A DNA stretch of 64,000 nucleotides from positions 232,610 to 296,609 of the forward strand of contig NZ_NMUM01000040.1 of NCBI RefSeq assembly GCF_002812805.1. The letters run 5' to 3'. The position numbers and the translations under genes were made by a program. Positions 49,847 through 58,249 of the stretch are shown here, in pieces (position 1 is the first letter of the stretch; each line of letters starts with the position of its first letter). The notes beneath the pieces were generated by a model that worked only from the letters and a program-made list of their open reading frames with translations, ran no database searches and had not been told where the DNA came from. Source of the DNA: Microbacterium lacus. GTDB lineage: Bacteria; Actinomycetota; Actinomycetes; Actinomycetales; Microbacteriaceae.

Positions 49847-51709
49847 TCAGCGCCCGTGACCATGGGCGCCGACGAGCGCATCCTCGGGCGCGGCCGTCTC
49901 GTCCACGATCTCGACGACCCCGGTGGATCCGTCGACGCGCAGCAGCTGCCCGGTGCGGATGGTCGTCGATGCCGTCCCCGTGCCGGTGACGGCGGGCAGG
50001 TTGTACTCCCGGCAGACGATCGCCGCGTGGCTCATCATTCCGCCGATGTCTGTCACGGTGGCCTTGATCTTCCCGAAGATCGGGCCCCACGAGGGGGCGG
50101 TGACGGAGGCCACGAGGATCTCGCCCTCCTGCACCTGGTCGAGCTCGTCCGGGCTGGAAATGACCCGTGCCCGCCCCTCGACGGCTCCGGGCGACGCTGC
50201 CATTCCTCGCAGGACGTTCCCGCCGCCTTCGTCGTCGGAGAGCCAGGTGTTCACCTGCTCCGTCGTGATGCCGTAGAGCATGGAGGTGAAGGGCTCCGTG
50301 ATCTCCACGGGCGGCGTGTTGAGGGCGATCTGCGGCCGCTGCGTCTTGAGCGCGTCGACGATCCCGCGGCGACGCTCCACCTCGGCGGGCCAGTAGGAGG
50401 GCCCGACCGGCTCGGCGCCGACGCCCCATCCGGTGACGAGGTCGAACAGGGCATCCCGCAGCTCGTTGCGACCGAGGTAGAAGATGCCGTCCTCGTCCGG
50501 CCAGAACCCCTCCTCCTTCAGCATGCGAGACAGCTCCCGCACCTTGCGCCAGAACACGCTCATGGTCCAGTGCTCGATGTAGAAGTTGTGGTTCTCGACG
50601 TAGGGATACGCGGTCTCGGCGAGAGCGAGCTTCGCGTTGAAGGTGTCGAGCGCCTCACCCTCCAGCAGTTCGCGGTACTCGGTCTTGATGCGCTCACGCT
50701 CGGCGATCAGATCCTCGATCGGACGCCTGATCTCGTGGCCGTTCGCGAGTCGCTGGATGTAGTCCCGGATGTAGCCGAGCGGAATCCCCTGGTGCTCGAT
50801 CCAGTACTTGTCGTGCCCGTACATGCCGTTGCCCACGGTGAAGTTGAACCAGGGATCGTGGGCGCCTTCGTAGGCGGCGATCCATTCGTCGCCCCTCGGC
50901 AGCCCGCGGATGGCCCCGAGCGTCCCCTCGACGTCGGCCGTGTTGCCGAACGCGCTCTCGAGGCCGAGCTCACGGGCGAGGATCGCGAGCTTCTTCAGCT
51001 CGTCATCCGGGCGGAAGAGCTCCATGTCGACGCCCTGCACCATGGCGGCGATGCTCTGCTCCGGGATGTCGGGGAACACCTGCATGCAGAACGTGAAGAA
51101 GTCCAGGTAAGCGATGTAGCCGAGGTTCAGGAATTCGAAGTGGTACTGGTACGCCTGGTAGCACAGCTGGATCAGCCGGTCATAGTTCTCCAGCAGCACC
51201 TCGGAGCCGTCCTTCGACTTGCCCGAGCGGATGTCCTCGATCGGGACCATGTCGGGGAGCTTGTCGAAGGTCAGCCCCTCGAGCTCGCGGATGGTGTCCC
51301 TGACCTTTCCGTACCACTTGTCGAGCAGCGGCTGCCAGTTCTGGAAGTAGTAGCCGGCGCGCTCTTCGAAGTGAGGCACCCGGTCGGCGATCTTCTCGGC
51401 GGGCACCGGGATGGGCGACATGTAGAGGTAACCCAGGTGTACCCGGAACTCGATGCCGTTGGCGTTCGGGATGAGGAGATGCCGGGCGTTGAACTGGCCG
51501 AGGCACTTCACGGCGAACTCGCCGGTGATGGTCTCGAACGGGCGGAAGACGGTGGGCCAGTGCTGGCTGTCGCAGAACCAGAACTTGTCGTCGTCGCCCG
51601 ACAGCTGGTCCGGCTGGAAGGCGAGGTAGTACGGGTAGAGCTTCTCCCAGCCTTCCGCGCCGGCGGGGACGGTCAGATCGGATGGCTTCGGGAATGAGCG
51701 GAGCGGCAT
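49847..51709 (-). CDS. PEP-synthase-like phosphohistidine subunit, phenylphosphate synthase PpsA type
   Basis: This is a 620-residue protein. The N-terminal 480 residues match the PpsA type ('AEGWEKLYPYYLAFQ', 'RVPHFEERAGYYFQNWQPLL', 'YQYHFEFLNLGYIAYLDFF', 'FYIEHWTMSVFWRKVREL'). The C-terminal swivel domain has the phosphorylated His in 'TDIGGMMSHAAIVCREYNLP'. In Thauera this subunit (about 70 kDa) transfers phosphate from its His to phenol; HpeHI/AcvAB do the same on hydroxyacetophenones. The ATP-grasp subunit is encoded just upstream. The substrate here is unknown; a phenol or other alcohol produced by the P450 is the natural guess. Confidence 0.88.
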   Translation of the reverse strand: MPLRSFPKPSDLTVPAGAEGWEKLYPYYLAFQPDQLSGDDDKFWFCDSQHWPTVFRPFETITGEFAVKCLGQFNARHLLIPNANGIEFRVHLGYLYMSPIPVPAEKIADRVPHFEERAGYYFQNWQPLLDKWYGKVRDTIRELEGLTFDKLPDMVPIEDIRSGKSKDGSEVLLENYDRLIQLCYQAYQYHFEFLNLGYIAYLDFFTFCMQVFPDIPEQSIAAMVQGVDMELFRPDDELKKLAILARELGLESAFGNTADVEGTLGAIRGLPRGDEWIAAYEGAHDPWFNFTVGNGMYGHDKYWIEHQGIPLGYIRDYIQRLANGHEIRRPIEDLIAERERIKTEYRELLEGEALDTFNAKLALAETAYPYVENHNFYIEHWTMSVFWRKVRELSRMLKEEGFWPDEDGIFYLGRNELRDALFDLVTGWGVGAEPVGPSYWPAEVERRRGIVDALKTQRPQIALNTPPVEITEPFTSMLYGITTEQVNTWLSDDEGGGNVLRGMAASPGAVEGRARVISSPDELDQVQEGEILVASVTAPSWGPIFGKIKATVTDIGGMMSHAAIVCREYNLPAVTGTGTASTTIRTGQLLRVDGSTGVVEIVDETAAPEDALVGAHGHGR

Positions 51710-51765
51710 GGCAGAACTCGCTTTCTCCGACGCGTCGTCGCGTCGGTGTTGTTGAGGTGAGAGGG

Positions 51766-52845
51766 TCAGGCGGATACGCGCGTGAGCGAGGCGGTGATGC
51801 TTCCCAGGGAGAAGCCGCTGGTGGATGCGGCCTGCGGAACGCTTGCGGTGAGGGGCTGTGCCCCGTGAACCGTCTCCGGGCGGGCCTGGAGCAGCACCAG
51901 GTTCTCCCCATCGGGAAGGTCGTCGTCGATCGCCCACTCGATGTCCTGCGGCACTCGGTAGTGCTTCTCGGCCCGCTTGGCGAGCTCCGCCACCCGGCGG
52001 ACGTCGTCGCTGCTCAGGCAGGGTACCGAGCGGCGGTCGGCCTCGACATCCCGCTCCACGAGCCGGCCGCCCCGAGGGACCAGTTCTCGCGCCTTCTCGC
52101 CGACGCTCTGCCGGACGATCGCGAAGGTGATCTTGTCGAGCACGGTGTTGTCGGGTGTGACGGTCCCCGAGACGACCGGTTCACCCAGGCCGTAGGAGGC
52201 GTCGATGACGACCTTGGAGCGGTCGCCGGTGGCGGGATCGAGCGTCATCGCCACGCCTGCCGCGCGGGCGTTGACCATCTTCTGGACGACGACGGCCATG
52301 GACAGGCCGAACTCGTCGATTTTGTTCGCGCGACGGTAGGTAATGGCGCGTGAGGTGTAGAGCGAGGCCCAGCACCGGCGCACGTGTTCGTTGACCGACT
52401 CGGCACCGCTGATCCAGAGGTACGTGTCCTGCTGACCGGCGAACGAGGCGTCCGGGAGGTCCTCGGCGGTGGCGCTGGAGCGGACGGCGACCGGCGTCTC
52501 GGTCCCGATACGTCGCATCAGGGCGGCGTAGGCGTCGTCGATCTGGCCCCGCACGGCCGCCGGGATCGTGGCTTCTTCGAGGGCGGAGCGGATGCGGGCG
52601 GATGCGGCATCGACGGCGGCGACATCGTTCTCGTCGAGATCTCCGAGAACCTGCTCGATGAGGCGGGAAAGACCGCTGACGTCGCGGAACTCGTCGAACG
52701 CGCCGATCGTGATGACGAAGCCCGGGGGCACCGGCATCCCTGCCCCCGTCATGGTGATCAGCGATGCGCCTTTGCCGCCGTGAATGCCGACTTCGCCCTG
52801 GGTGAGATCGGTGAAGGTGTGGACCAGGTTCAGCATCGGTTTCAT
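51766..52845 (-). CDS. PEP-synthase-like ATP-grasp subunit, phenylphosphate synthase PpsB type
   Basis: This 359-residue protein equals the N-terminal ATP-binding half of PEP synthase: 'GGKGASLITMTGAGMPVPPG' near residue 28, 'VAVRSSATAEDLPDASFAGQ' near 120, 'VVVQKMVNARAAGVAMTLDP' near 190 and 'IEWAIDD..VLLQARPETV' near 325. Size (about 40 kDa) matches PpsB of phenylphosphate synthase, which phosphorylates the His of PpsA. ATG 52845 overlaps the P450 stop (ATGA). A third subunit (PpsC) is not evident. Confidence 0.88.
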   Translation of the reverse strand: MKPMLNLVHTFTDLTQGEVGIHGGKGASLITMTGAGMPVPPGFVITIGAFDEFRDVSGLSRLIEQVLGDLDENDVAAVDAASARIRSALEEATIPAAVRGQIDDAYAALMRRIGTETPVAVRSSATAEDLPDASFAGQQDTYLWISGAESVNEHVRRCWASLYTSRAITYRRANKIDEFGLSMAVVVQKMVNARAAGVAMTLDPATGDRSKVVIDASYGLGEPVVSGTVTPDNTVLDKITFAIVRQSVGEKARELVPRGGRLVERDVEADRRSVPCLSSDDVRRVAELAKRAEKHYRVPQDIEWAIDDDLPDGENLVLLQARPETVHGAQPLTASVPQAASTSGFSLGSITASLTRVSA

Positions 52846-54116
52846 ACCTCGTTCCATGCGACCGGCACGGCGGTCGGCACTCGGAAGGACAGGTTCTCCC
52901 GGTATTCGATCGCGTCGGGGTCCACCGCGCGCAGCTGCGGCACCCTGCGGGTGAGCTCCTCGAGCACGACCTTCACCTGCATCCGGGCCAGGGGTGCACC
53001 GATGCAGGTGTGTATGCCGAACCCGAATGACAGGTGCTCGCGCACGTTCCCACGACCCACGTCGAACTCGTCGGGCTGGTCGAAACGCGACGAGTCGCGG
53101 TTCGCCGAGCCCAGGACGAGGAGGATGTCGGCGCCCTGCGGGATCGCAACTCCCGCCACCTCTGCGTCGCGTGTCGCGCGGCGTCGCCAGGCGACGATCG
53201 AGCCGGAGAAGCGGAGGACCTCCTCGACGGCGGCAGGAATGCGCGACGGGTCGGCGACCAGAGCCTCCCACTGATCCCGATTCGGGAGCAGGACGCGGAG
53301 CGTATTGGCGATGAGGGTGGTGGTGGTCTCGTGACCGGCGAAGAGCAGGCTGTAGAGCACCGAGGCGATCTCGTGATCGGTGATGGGATCGCCTTCGGCC
53401 TGGGCGCGCAGGAGATCGCTCGTCAGATTCTCGCCGGGATTCTCCTTGCAGTGCTCCACGAGTCGCTGGCACTCCTGCCAGTAGGCGACCAGGTTGTGCG
53501 CATGCGGGATCTGCTGTTCGTCGTCGAGGTCTCCCCACGTCATCGCGGCGCGGGAATCGCTCCACCGCTTGAACAGCGGCACCATCTCGGTGTCCACACC
53601 GATGAGCTTCAGGATCGTCTCGGTCGGCAGGTCGTAGGCGATGCCCCTGATGATCTCGCCCCGGTCATCGGGAGCGGACAGCATCGCGTCGAGCAGCTCC
53701 GTCACGCGCTCGCGGATCGCCGGCTCGAGTTGGCGCAGGCGGCGAGGGGTGAAGCCCTTCTGCACGGCCGATCGGATGCGGGTGTGCTCGGGCGGCTGAC
53801 GCGAGCTGAGTCCGGAGTACACGGAGAACCCGCCGTCGGCCATGATCTGCTTGGCCGGCGGTCCGTACGGGCGCACCGGCGCCGCGGTGTTCTCACTCGA
53901 GAAGGTGCCAGGGTCCGCGAAGATCGCTTTCACGTCGTCGTAACGGGTGACGACGTAGTAGCCCGTGCGCTCATCGAAGACGATGGACGCTTCGTCTCGC
54001 AACCGCTGGTAGGAGGGGAACGGGTCCTTCATCTGGAAGGGCTCGTACCCGTAGTCCTCCCCGCCACCACCGTGGATGACGGGGCAACGGCCGGTAGGGA
54101 TTTCAGCGGTGGTCAT
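52842..54116 (-). CDS. cytochrome P450, CYP116-like
   Basis: This is a 424-residue soluble P450. I-helix 'LLFAGHETTTTLIANTLRVL' near 245, ExxR 'EEVLRFSG' near 285, heme loop 'HLSFGFGIHTCIGAPLAR' with Cys near 371. Blocks such as 'WGDLDDEQQIPHAHNLVAYW' and 'SIVAWRRRATRDAEVAGVAI' resemble the CYP116 family (ThcB, and the heme part of P450RhF), which hydroxylates or dealkylates aromatics and thiocarbamates. No reductase is fused, so it needs separate redox partners, probably the reductase/flavodoxin pair at 56-57.7 kb. It starts the catabolic operon; AAAGGAG precedes the ATG. Confidence 0.92.
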   Translation of the reverse strand: MTTAEIPTGRCPVIHGGGGEDYGYEPFQMKDPFPSYQRLRDEASIVFDERTGYYVVTRYDDVKAIFADPGTFSSENTAAPVRPYGPPAKQIMADGGFSVYSGLSSRQPPEHTRIRSAVQKGFTPRRLRQLEPAIRERVTELLDAMLSAPDDRGEIIRGIAYDLPTETILKLIGVDTEMVPLFKRWSDSRAAMTWGDLDDEQQIPHAHNLVAYWQECQRLVEHCKENPGENLTSDLLRAQAEGDPITDHEIASVLYSLLFAGHETTTTLIANTLRVLLPNRDQWEALVADPSRIPAAVEEVLRFSGSIVAWRRRATRDAEVAGVAIPQGADILLVLGSANRDSSRFDQPDEFDVGRGNVREHLSFGFGIHTCIGAPLARMQVKVVLEELTRRVPQLRAVDPDAIEYRENLSFRVPTAVPVAWNEV

Positions 54117-54197
54117 CGTGCTCCTTTGCTCGGATCTCACATGCTGTGCAGAGCGTTTTCCCACCATAGGAGCCCTCTCCCGTGGGGATTCTGGATG

Positions 54198-54214
54198 TTC
54201 CACTGAGTGGACCC
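54198..54214. promoter_or_regulatory. operator copy 1 upstream of the P450 operon
   Basis: TTCCACTGAGTGGACCC contains the palindrome TCCAC-TGA-GTGGA, 82 bp before the P450 start. The identical 17-mer, inverted, occurs at 55885-55901. The adjacent IclR regulator is the likely ligand-controlled binder. Confidence 0.75.
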
Positions 54215-54249
54215 AGCACCTACGCTGCGCGCTCGGCTCCGGATCCCGA

Positions 54250-55047
54250 TCAGCGATGCGGGGAGGGGAGGCCGGTCTGGAACAGGGTCTCCCAGGGGAA
54301 GTGCGCCGTCGCTTTCTGGATGCGCCGACTCGTTGCCTGGAGCGCGGGGACGAACCGGACCATCGTCTCTGCCTGCTCCGGGTTGACGACGACGCCGATC
54401 GCCCCGACGACGTGTGACCCCTGCGACACCGGCACCGCGATCGAGCACGACCCGACCCGGACTTCCTCGCGCGTGATGGCGTAGCCCCGTTGCCGCGCCT
54501 CGACGAGCTCGGCGCGGAGAGCCTCGCGGTTCACCACGGTGTGCGGGGTCGGCCGCTCCAGTCGCTCGCGATCGAGGTAGGCCTCGCGCACCCAGTCCTC
54601 CTCGAAGGCGAGGATCGCCTTGCCCACCGCCGTGGCGTGCAAGGGGAGCCGCCCGCCCACGCGGGACGCTCGGGGGACCCGTCGCGTGCCGTAGATGCGC
54701 TCGATGTAGAGGACTTCGTCGCCCTCGCGCACCGCGAGGTGGGTCGTTTCACCCACGAGGGAGAACATGTCCTGCAGGAAAGGCCGGGCAGCATCCCGCA
54801 ACTGCCTCCCGGCGTTCTGCGCGATCTCCCACAGCCGGATGCCCAGTGCGTACCTGCTGTCGGTCGTGCGAGCGAGCAGCCCCACGTCCACGAGCCCGGT
54901 CAGCAGGCGATATGTCGTGGCCTTGCTGATGCCCGTAGCCGTGCACAGTTCGGTGAGCGTCTGCGGCCGCGCAGCGCGGTCCAGGGCCTCCAGGATTAGC
55001 ATCACCCTGTCGAGGACTCCCGTCCCATCGCGGTTCCGGCCGGACAT
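54250..55047 (-). CDS. IclR-family transcriptional regulator
   Basis: This is a 265-residue IclR protein. HTH 'TLTELCTATGISKATTYRLL' near residues 30-50; ligand domain from 80 with 'LHATAVGKAILAF', 'SCSIAVPVSQGSHVVGAIGV' typical of IclR. The family responds to aromatic acids and related catabolites. It lies between the P450 operon and HD2 genes (8-bp gap after HD2), and the shared 17-bp palindromes before both units are probably its sites. Confidence 0.93.
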   Translation of the reverse strand: MSGRNRDGTGVLDRVMLILEALDRAARPQTLTELCTATGISKATTYRLLTGLVDVGLLARTTDSRYALGIRLWEIAQNAGRQLRDAARPFLQDMFSLVGETTHLAVREGDEVLYIERIYGTRRVPRASRVGGRLPLHATAVGKAILAFEEDWVREAYLDRERLERPTPHTVVNREALRAELVEARQRGYAITREEVRVGSCSIAVPVSQGSHVVGAIGVVVNPEQAETMVRFVPALQATSRRIQKATAHFPWETLFQTGLPSPHR

Positions 55048-55054
55048 CCTGCTG

Positions 55055-55804
55055 TCAGTCCTCCCCGAGAGCCGCGGACTGCGGCCACATCGTGACTGAA
55101 CTCATCGCGACGAGGCCTCGCGCGAGCGCCCGCGCAGGGTCTGTGAACAGGTGATCGATGACGCGGGATGCGCACAGACTCAATGCCTCGTGGCGCTCGA
55201 GGCCGAACCACTCCATCACCACGTCGAGCCCGTGCGGGGTGACACGCCATGTCTTGTCGGAGTCCTTCACGATCGCGTCCTCGATCGAGAGAGCGTGCAC
55301 GCGACTGTCGTGGCCGTCGATGATCTCGACGATCCGGGCGATAGCTGCCGCGTCATGCCCCACGTCGACCAGGATCTCCTGCGCAAGGCGCGCCCCCTCC
55401 ACCTCATGCATCCGCACGAGGTCCGGCCTGCCTCCGCCCGGCGCGATCGCCGCGAGCACTTCATCGGGCGGCACCTGGGACCAGCCGATGTCATGCAGGA
55501 GGATCGCCGGCAGCGCGACGACGGGGTCGGCCTCCGGCAGCGCGGCCGCCAGGGATGCCGCGATGCCGAGGGCGTAGAGGGAGTGAGCGTCGTTGTCGCG
55601 GATGGCGAGCAGCGGCGCTGCCCGCTCCCACATCCCGACGAGGTCCACTCGGATGCCGTCCACCTGAAGAGGCGCCATCGTCTCGAGGTCGATCACGCCT
55701 GGGGCGTTCGTGGGAATGTGCGTGCTGACGTCGCTGTGGAAGCTTCGTCCGCGCGGATGAAGCTTGACAGCGGATCGGGCTGCGACCATGGGAATCTCGG
55801 ACAT
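55055..55804 (-). CDS. HD-domain phosphohydrolase (HD2)
   Basis: This is a 249-residue HD protein, paralogous to HD1. Metal residues: His in 'RDNDAHSLYALGIAASL', HD in 'ILLHDIGWSQVPP', His in 'RMHEVEGARLAQEIL', His-Asp in 'IIDGHDSRVHALS', Asp in 'IVKDSDKTWRVT'. Shared spacing with HD1 ('EDAIVKDSDKTWRVTPHGLD' versus 'EDALVRDADRLWRFTHTGV') shows common descent. GAGAGGAG lies about 10 nt before ATG 55804. It is transcribed with IclR from the divergent promoter region with operator copy 2. Confidence 0.85.
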   Translation of the reverse strand: MSEIPMVAARSAVKLHPRGRSFHSDVSTHIPTNAPGVIDLETMAPLQVDGIRVDLVGMWERAAPLLAIRDNDAHSLYALGIAASLAAALPEADPVVALPAILLHDIGWSQVPPDEVLAAIAPGGGRPDLVRMHEVEGARLAQEILVDVGHDAAAIARIVEIIDGHDSRVHALSIEDAIVKDSDKTWRVTPHGLDVVMEWFGLERHEALSLCASRVIDHLFTDPARALARGLVAMSSVTMWPQSAALGED

Positions 55805-55884
55805 CGCCGTCGCGCTCCTCTCGGGGCGGCGGTCCGCCCCCGTCCGATCCACACTGCTCGGTCTGGCCTTACCACCCTAGGGCA

Positions 55885-55901
55885 GGGTCCACTGAGTGGA
55901 A
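55885..55901. promoter_or_regulatory. operator copy 2 between HD2 and the reductase gene
   Basis: GGGTCCACTGAGTGGAA is the exact reverse complement of copy 1 at 54198-54214. It lies 81 bp from the HD2 start and 71 bp from the reductase start, in the divergent promoter region, so one site could control both directions. Confidence 0.75.
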
Positions 55902-55971
55902 TCTTATCCAACCGTGGATCACCCCCGGCCGATACCATTGCGCCGACGGACGAGCGAGGGGAGGTGCCGGA

Positions 55972-57231
55972 GTGCGAGAACCAGAGGTGCCGAGCGGTCG
56001 CATCCCCCAGGTCGCCGTCGTCGGGAGCGGCCCCAGCGGATGCTACGTCGCCCAATTCCTGACGAAGACCGACCCTCGCGTTCATGTCACCGTGTTCGAT
56101 CGGCTGCCCGTGCCCTACGGCCTCGTCCGCTACGGGGTGGCGGCCGACCATCAGGGCACGAAGGCGATTACCCGGCAGTTCGAGAGAGTCTTCGACTCCC
56201 CTCGCGTGCGCTTCGCCGGCAACATCACACTGGGTCATCAGGTCACCGTGGAAGACCTGCGAGCGAACTTCGACGCCGTGGTCCTAGCCACTGGATTGCA
56301 CGAGGACCGCGCGCTCGCGATCCCCGGGGCCGGACGGGCCGGGGTGGTCGGCGCCGGTAGAGTGACGCGATATCTGAACGGGCATCCCGATGAGAACGGC
56401 GACGACCTCGAGTTCGGCGGTGACGTCGTCGTGATCGGCGCCGGGAACGTCGCGATCGATGTGGTGCGACTGCTCGCGAAGGCAAGCGAGCACTACGACG
56501 GGTCTGACCTGGATGACGAGGCGCATGGCCTGCTCGCGTCGCAGATCGCGTCCATCACGCTCCTCGCGCGTTCGAGCGCGGCAGACGCCAAGTTCGATCG
56601 GGCGATGCTGCGCGAACTCGGCGACATCGCCGGCGTCGTTATCGAAGCACACGGACTCTCTCCCGACGAGGGTGATCAGAAGAGTGCGACGGTGCGCGCC
56701 CTGGCAGCGGCGGATGCCGTTCCCAGCCGAGTGCGCATCACGCTCCGCTTCCGCACGGCAACGGTGGAGATCATCGGCAAGGAGCGTGTCGAGGGTGTGC
56801 GGGTGCGCGACGCGTCCGGGGAGCACCTGGTCCCCGCCCAGACGATCGTGACCGCGATCGGCTTCACCGGAGAGGCAGCGGCGCCTCCGGTCGCCCGCGT
56901 GCACACGGTCGGCTGGGCCCGCCGCGGCCCGGTCGGTACGATCCCCGAGAACCGCGCCGACGCCAAACAGGTCGCAAGCGACGTGCTCACAACCCTCGAC
57001 GTACCCGACGAGGCGCCGTCGCGACCCGGGTTCGATGGGCTGCCGCAGGTAGTCCGCGACCGCGCCGTCGGATTCGAGCACTGGCGGCAGATCGATGCCT
57101 ACGAGCTAGCCAGCGCCGCGCCCAGAAGGACGCGACGCAAGGTCCGGACATGGGCCGGTTTGCTCGGCCAACGCATGGAGCACGAGCTCACGACGCCAGC
57201 GGGCAGAACAGACGACGAGGGGACGGACTGA
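55972..57231 (+). CDS. ferredoxin/adrenodoxin-reductase-type NADPH reductase (FprA family)
   Basis: This 419-residue two-dinucleotide-domain flavoprotein has FAD site 'VAVVGSGPSGCYVAQFL' at 15, 'RLPVPYGLVRYGVAADHQGT' near 45, NADPH site 'VVIGAGNVAIDVVRLL' near 147 and the C-terminal FAD contact 'VGWARRGPVGTIPENRADA'. It passes NADPH electrons to a small carrier. GTG 55972 has GGGGAGG upstream. It is followed (TGATG) by a flavodoxin gene, making a P450 redox pair like cindoxin reductase/cindoxin. Confidence 0.92.
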   Translation: MREPEVPSGRIPQVAVVGSGPSGCYVAQFLTKTDPRVHVTVFDRLPVPYGLVRYGVAADHQGTKAITRQFERVFDSPRVRFAGNITLGHQVTVEDLRANFDAVVLATGLHEDRALAIPGAGRAGVVGAGRVTRYLNGHPDENGDDLEFGGDVVVIGAGNVAIDVVRLLAKASEHYDGSDLDDEAHGLLASQIASITLLARSSAADAKFDRAMLRELGDIAGVVIEAHGLSPDEGDQKSATVRALAAADAVPSRVRITLRFRTATVEIIGKERVEGVRVRDASGEHLVPAQTIVTAIGFTGEAAAPPVARVHTVGWARRGPVGTIPENRADAKQVASDVLTTLDVPDEAPSRPGFDGLPQVVRDRAVGFEHWRQIDAYELASAAPRRTRRKVRTWAGLLGQRMEHELTTPAGRTDDEGTD

Positions 57232-57683
57232 TGAAGGTTGTGGCTTTGTACGGCACCGAATCGGGCAACGCCGAGATGATCGCGGAGGACATCGCCGGCG
57301 CGATCAGCGAGAGCGCCGTGCAGGTTGAGGACATGTCGGAGTTCGACCCCGACGACCTGGACCCCGGGGCGCTCTACCTCGTGATCTGCTCCAGTCACGG
57401 CGACGGCGAGCTCCCCTCGGGTGCCCAGCCCTTCTTCGATCGCCTTCAGGCTCAGCGACCCGACCTGACCTGTCTGCGGTACGCGATGTTCGGGCTGGGC
57501 GATCGCGCGTATCTTGACACGTACAGCCAGGGCAGCGAGCACATCGACCGGCTGCTCACCGAGCTGGGCGCGGTGCGCGTGGGCGAGTACGGCCGGCATG
57601 ACGCATCCGGATTCGACGACTCCAGTGAGCTCGGGATCGCGTGGGCGGAGTCGGTCATCGCCGAGGTCGCCGCCGTCGTCTGA
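57231..57683 (+). CDS. flavodoxin (probable P450 electron carrier)
   Basis: This is a 150-residue FMN flavodoxin. Phosphate loop 'LYGTESGNAEMIAEDIAG' at 6, first FMN loop 'ICSSHGDGELPSGAQPFFD' near 54, second 'MFGLGDRAYLDTYSQGSEHI' near 86. It is of the type fused in sulfite reductase/P450 reductase and like cindoxin of Citrobacter. It overlaps the reductase stop, and with the P450 lacking its own partner it should deliver electrons to it. Confidence 0.9.
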   Translation: MKVVALYGTESGNAEMIAEDIAGAISESAVQVEDMSEFDPDDLDPGALYLVICSSHGDGELPSGAQPFFDRLQAQRPDLTCLRYAMFGLGDRAYLDTYSQGSEHIDRLLTELGAVRVGEYGRHDASGFDDSSELGIAWAESVIAEVAAVV

Positions 57684-57789
57684 GGCCTCAACAGGGGGGC
57701 GGGGGTGACCTAGCACACCAGTGCCGTGTCTACGCGCACATTCCACTGGCCGACCAACCCGCCTGATCGTGCGCGCCGCCTCCGGCGTC

Positions 57790-58235
57790 TCAGCTTGCGG
57801 CGCTAGGCGGGTCGATTGGGAGCTTGCCCTCCTTGGCGAGGTACCCCAGAACAGCACTCCCGCAGCAGCTCCGGCCGCGATCGCGACGATTTTACTGAAG
57901 GTTTGCTCGTTCGCTTCCCGCACTCCTTCGTCGCTATCTCCGACCTTGCCCACCATCCACTCGCCGGCCTGAATAAACTCAAGGCGTTCCTGAGGCGCCA
58001 GAGCATCCCTGTCCAGTTCGGTCTCGATGAGCCCGATGACTCGGTCCTGTGTCCTTCGTGCGTCCAGCACTTTGGCCTCCCGCCACAAAGAACTCGCTCA
58101 GACCCTCCGCCGTCGCACGGAATCCATCCCGCATGTGGGAGAGCGCATCGGGGTCCAGCCCGATCTTGCCCAAGAATGGCGCCGGATTCTTGATCAGTGG
58201 CTCAGCTTCTTGGAGCATGGGCTCTTCCTGGCTGC
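57790..58235 (-). pseudogene. hypothetical protein remnant with two frameshifts
   Basis: Three frames in order read 'PMLQEAEPLIKNPAPFLGKI' ... 'ATAEGLSEF', then 'WREAKVLDARRTQDRVIGLI' ... 'GEWMVGKVGDSDEGVREANE' and the helix 'IVAIAAGAAAGV', then 'AVLGYLAKEGKLPIDPPSAA' to a stop at 57790. Continuity needs removal of one T (TTCTTTG) and addition of one G (GGAGTGCTG). The product would be a helical protein with a C-terminal membrane anchor; I do not recognise it. Its 5' end is replaced by an IS481 fragment. Confidence 0.6.
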
Positions 58236-58249
58236 CTTGCTGCTCCGGT

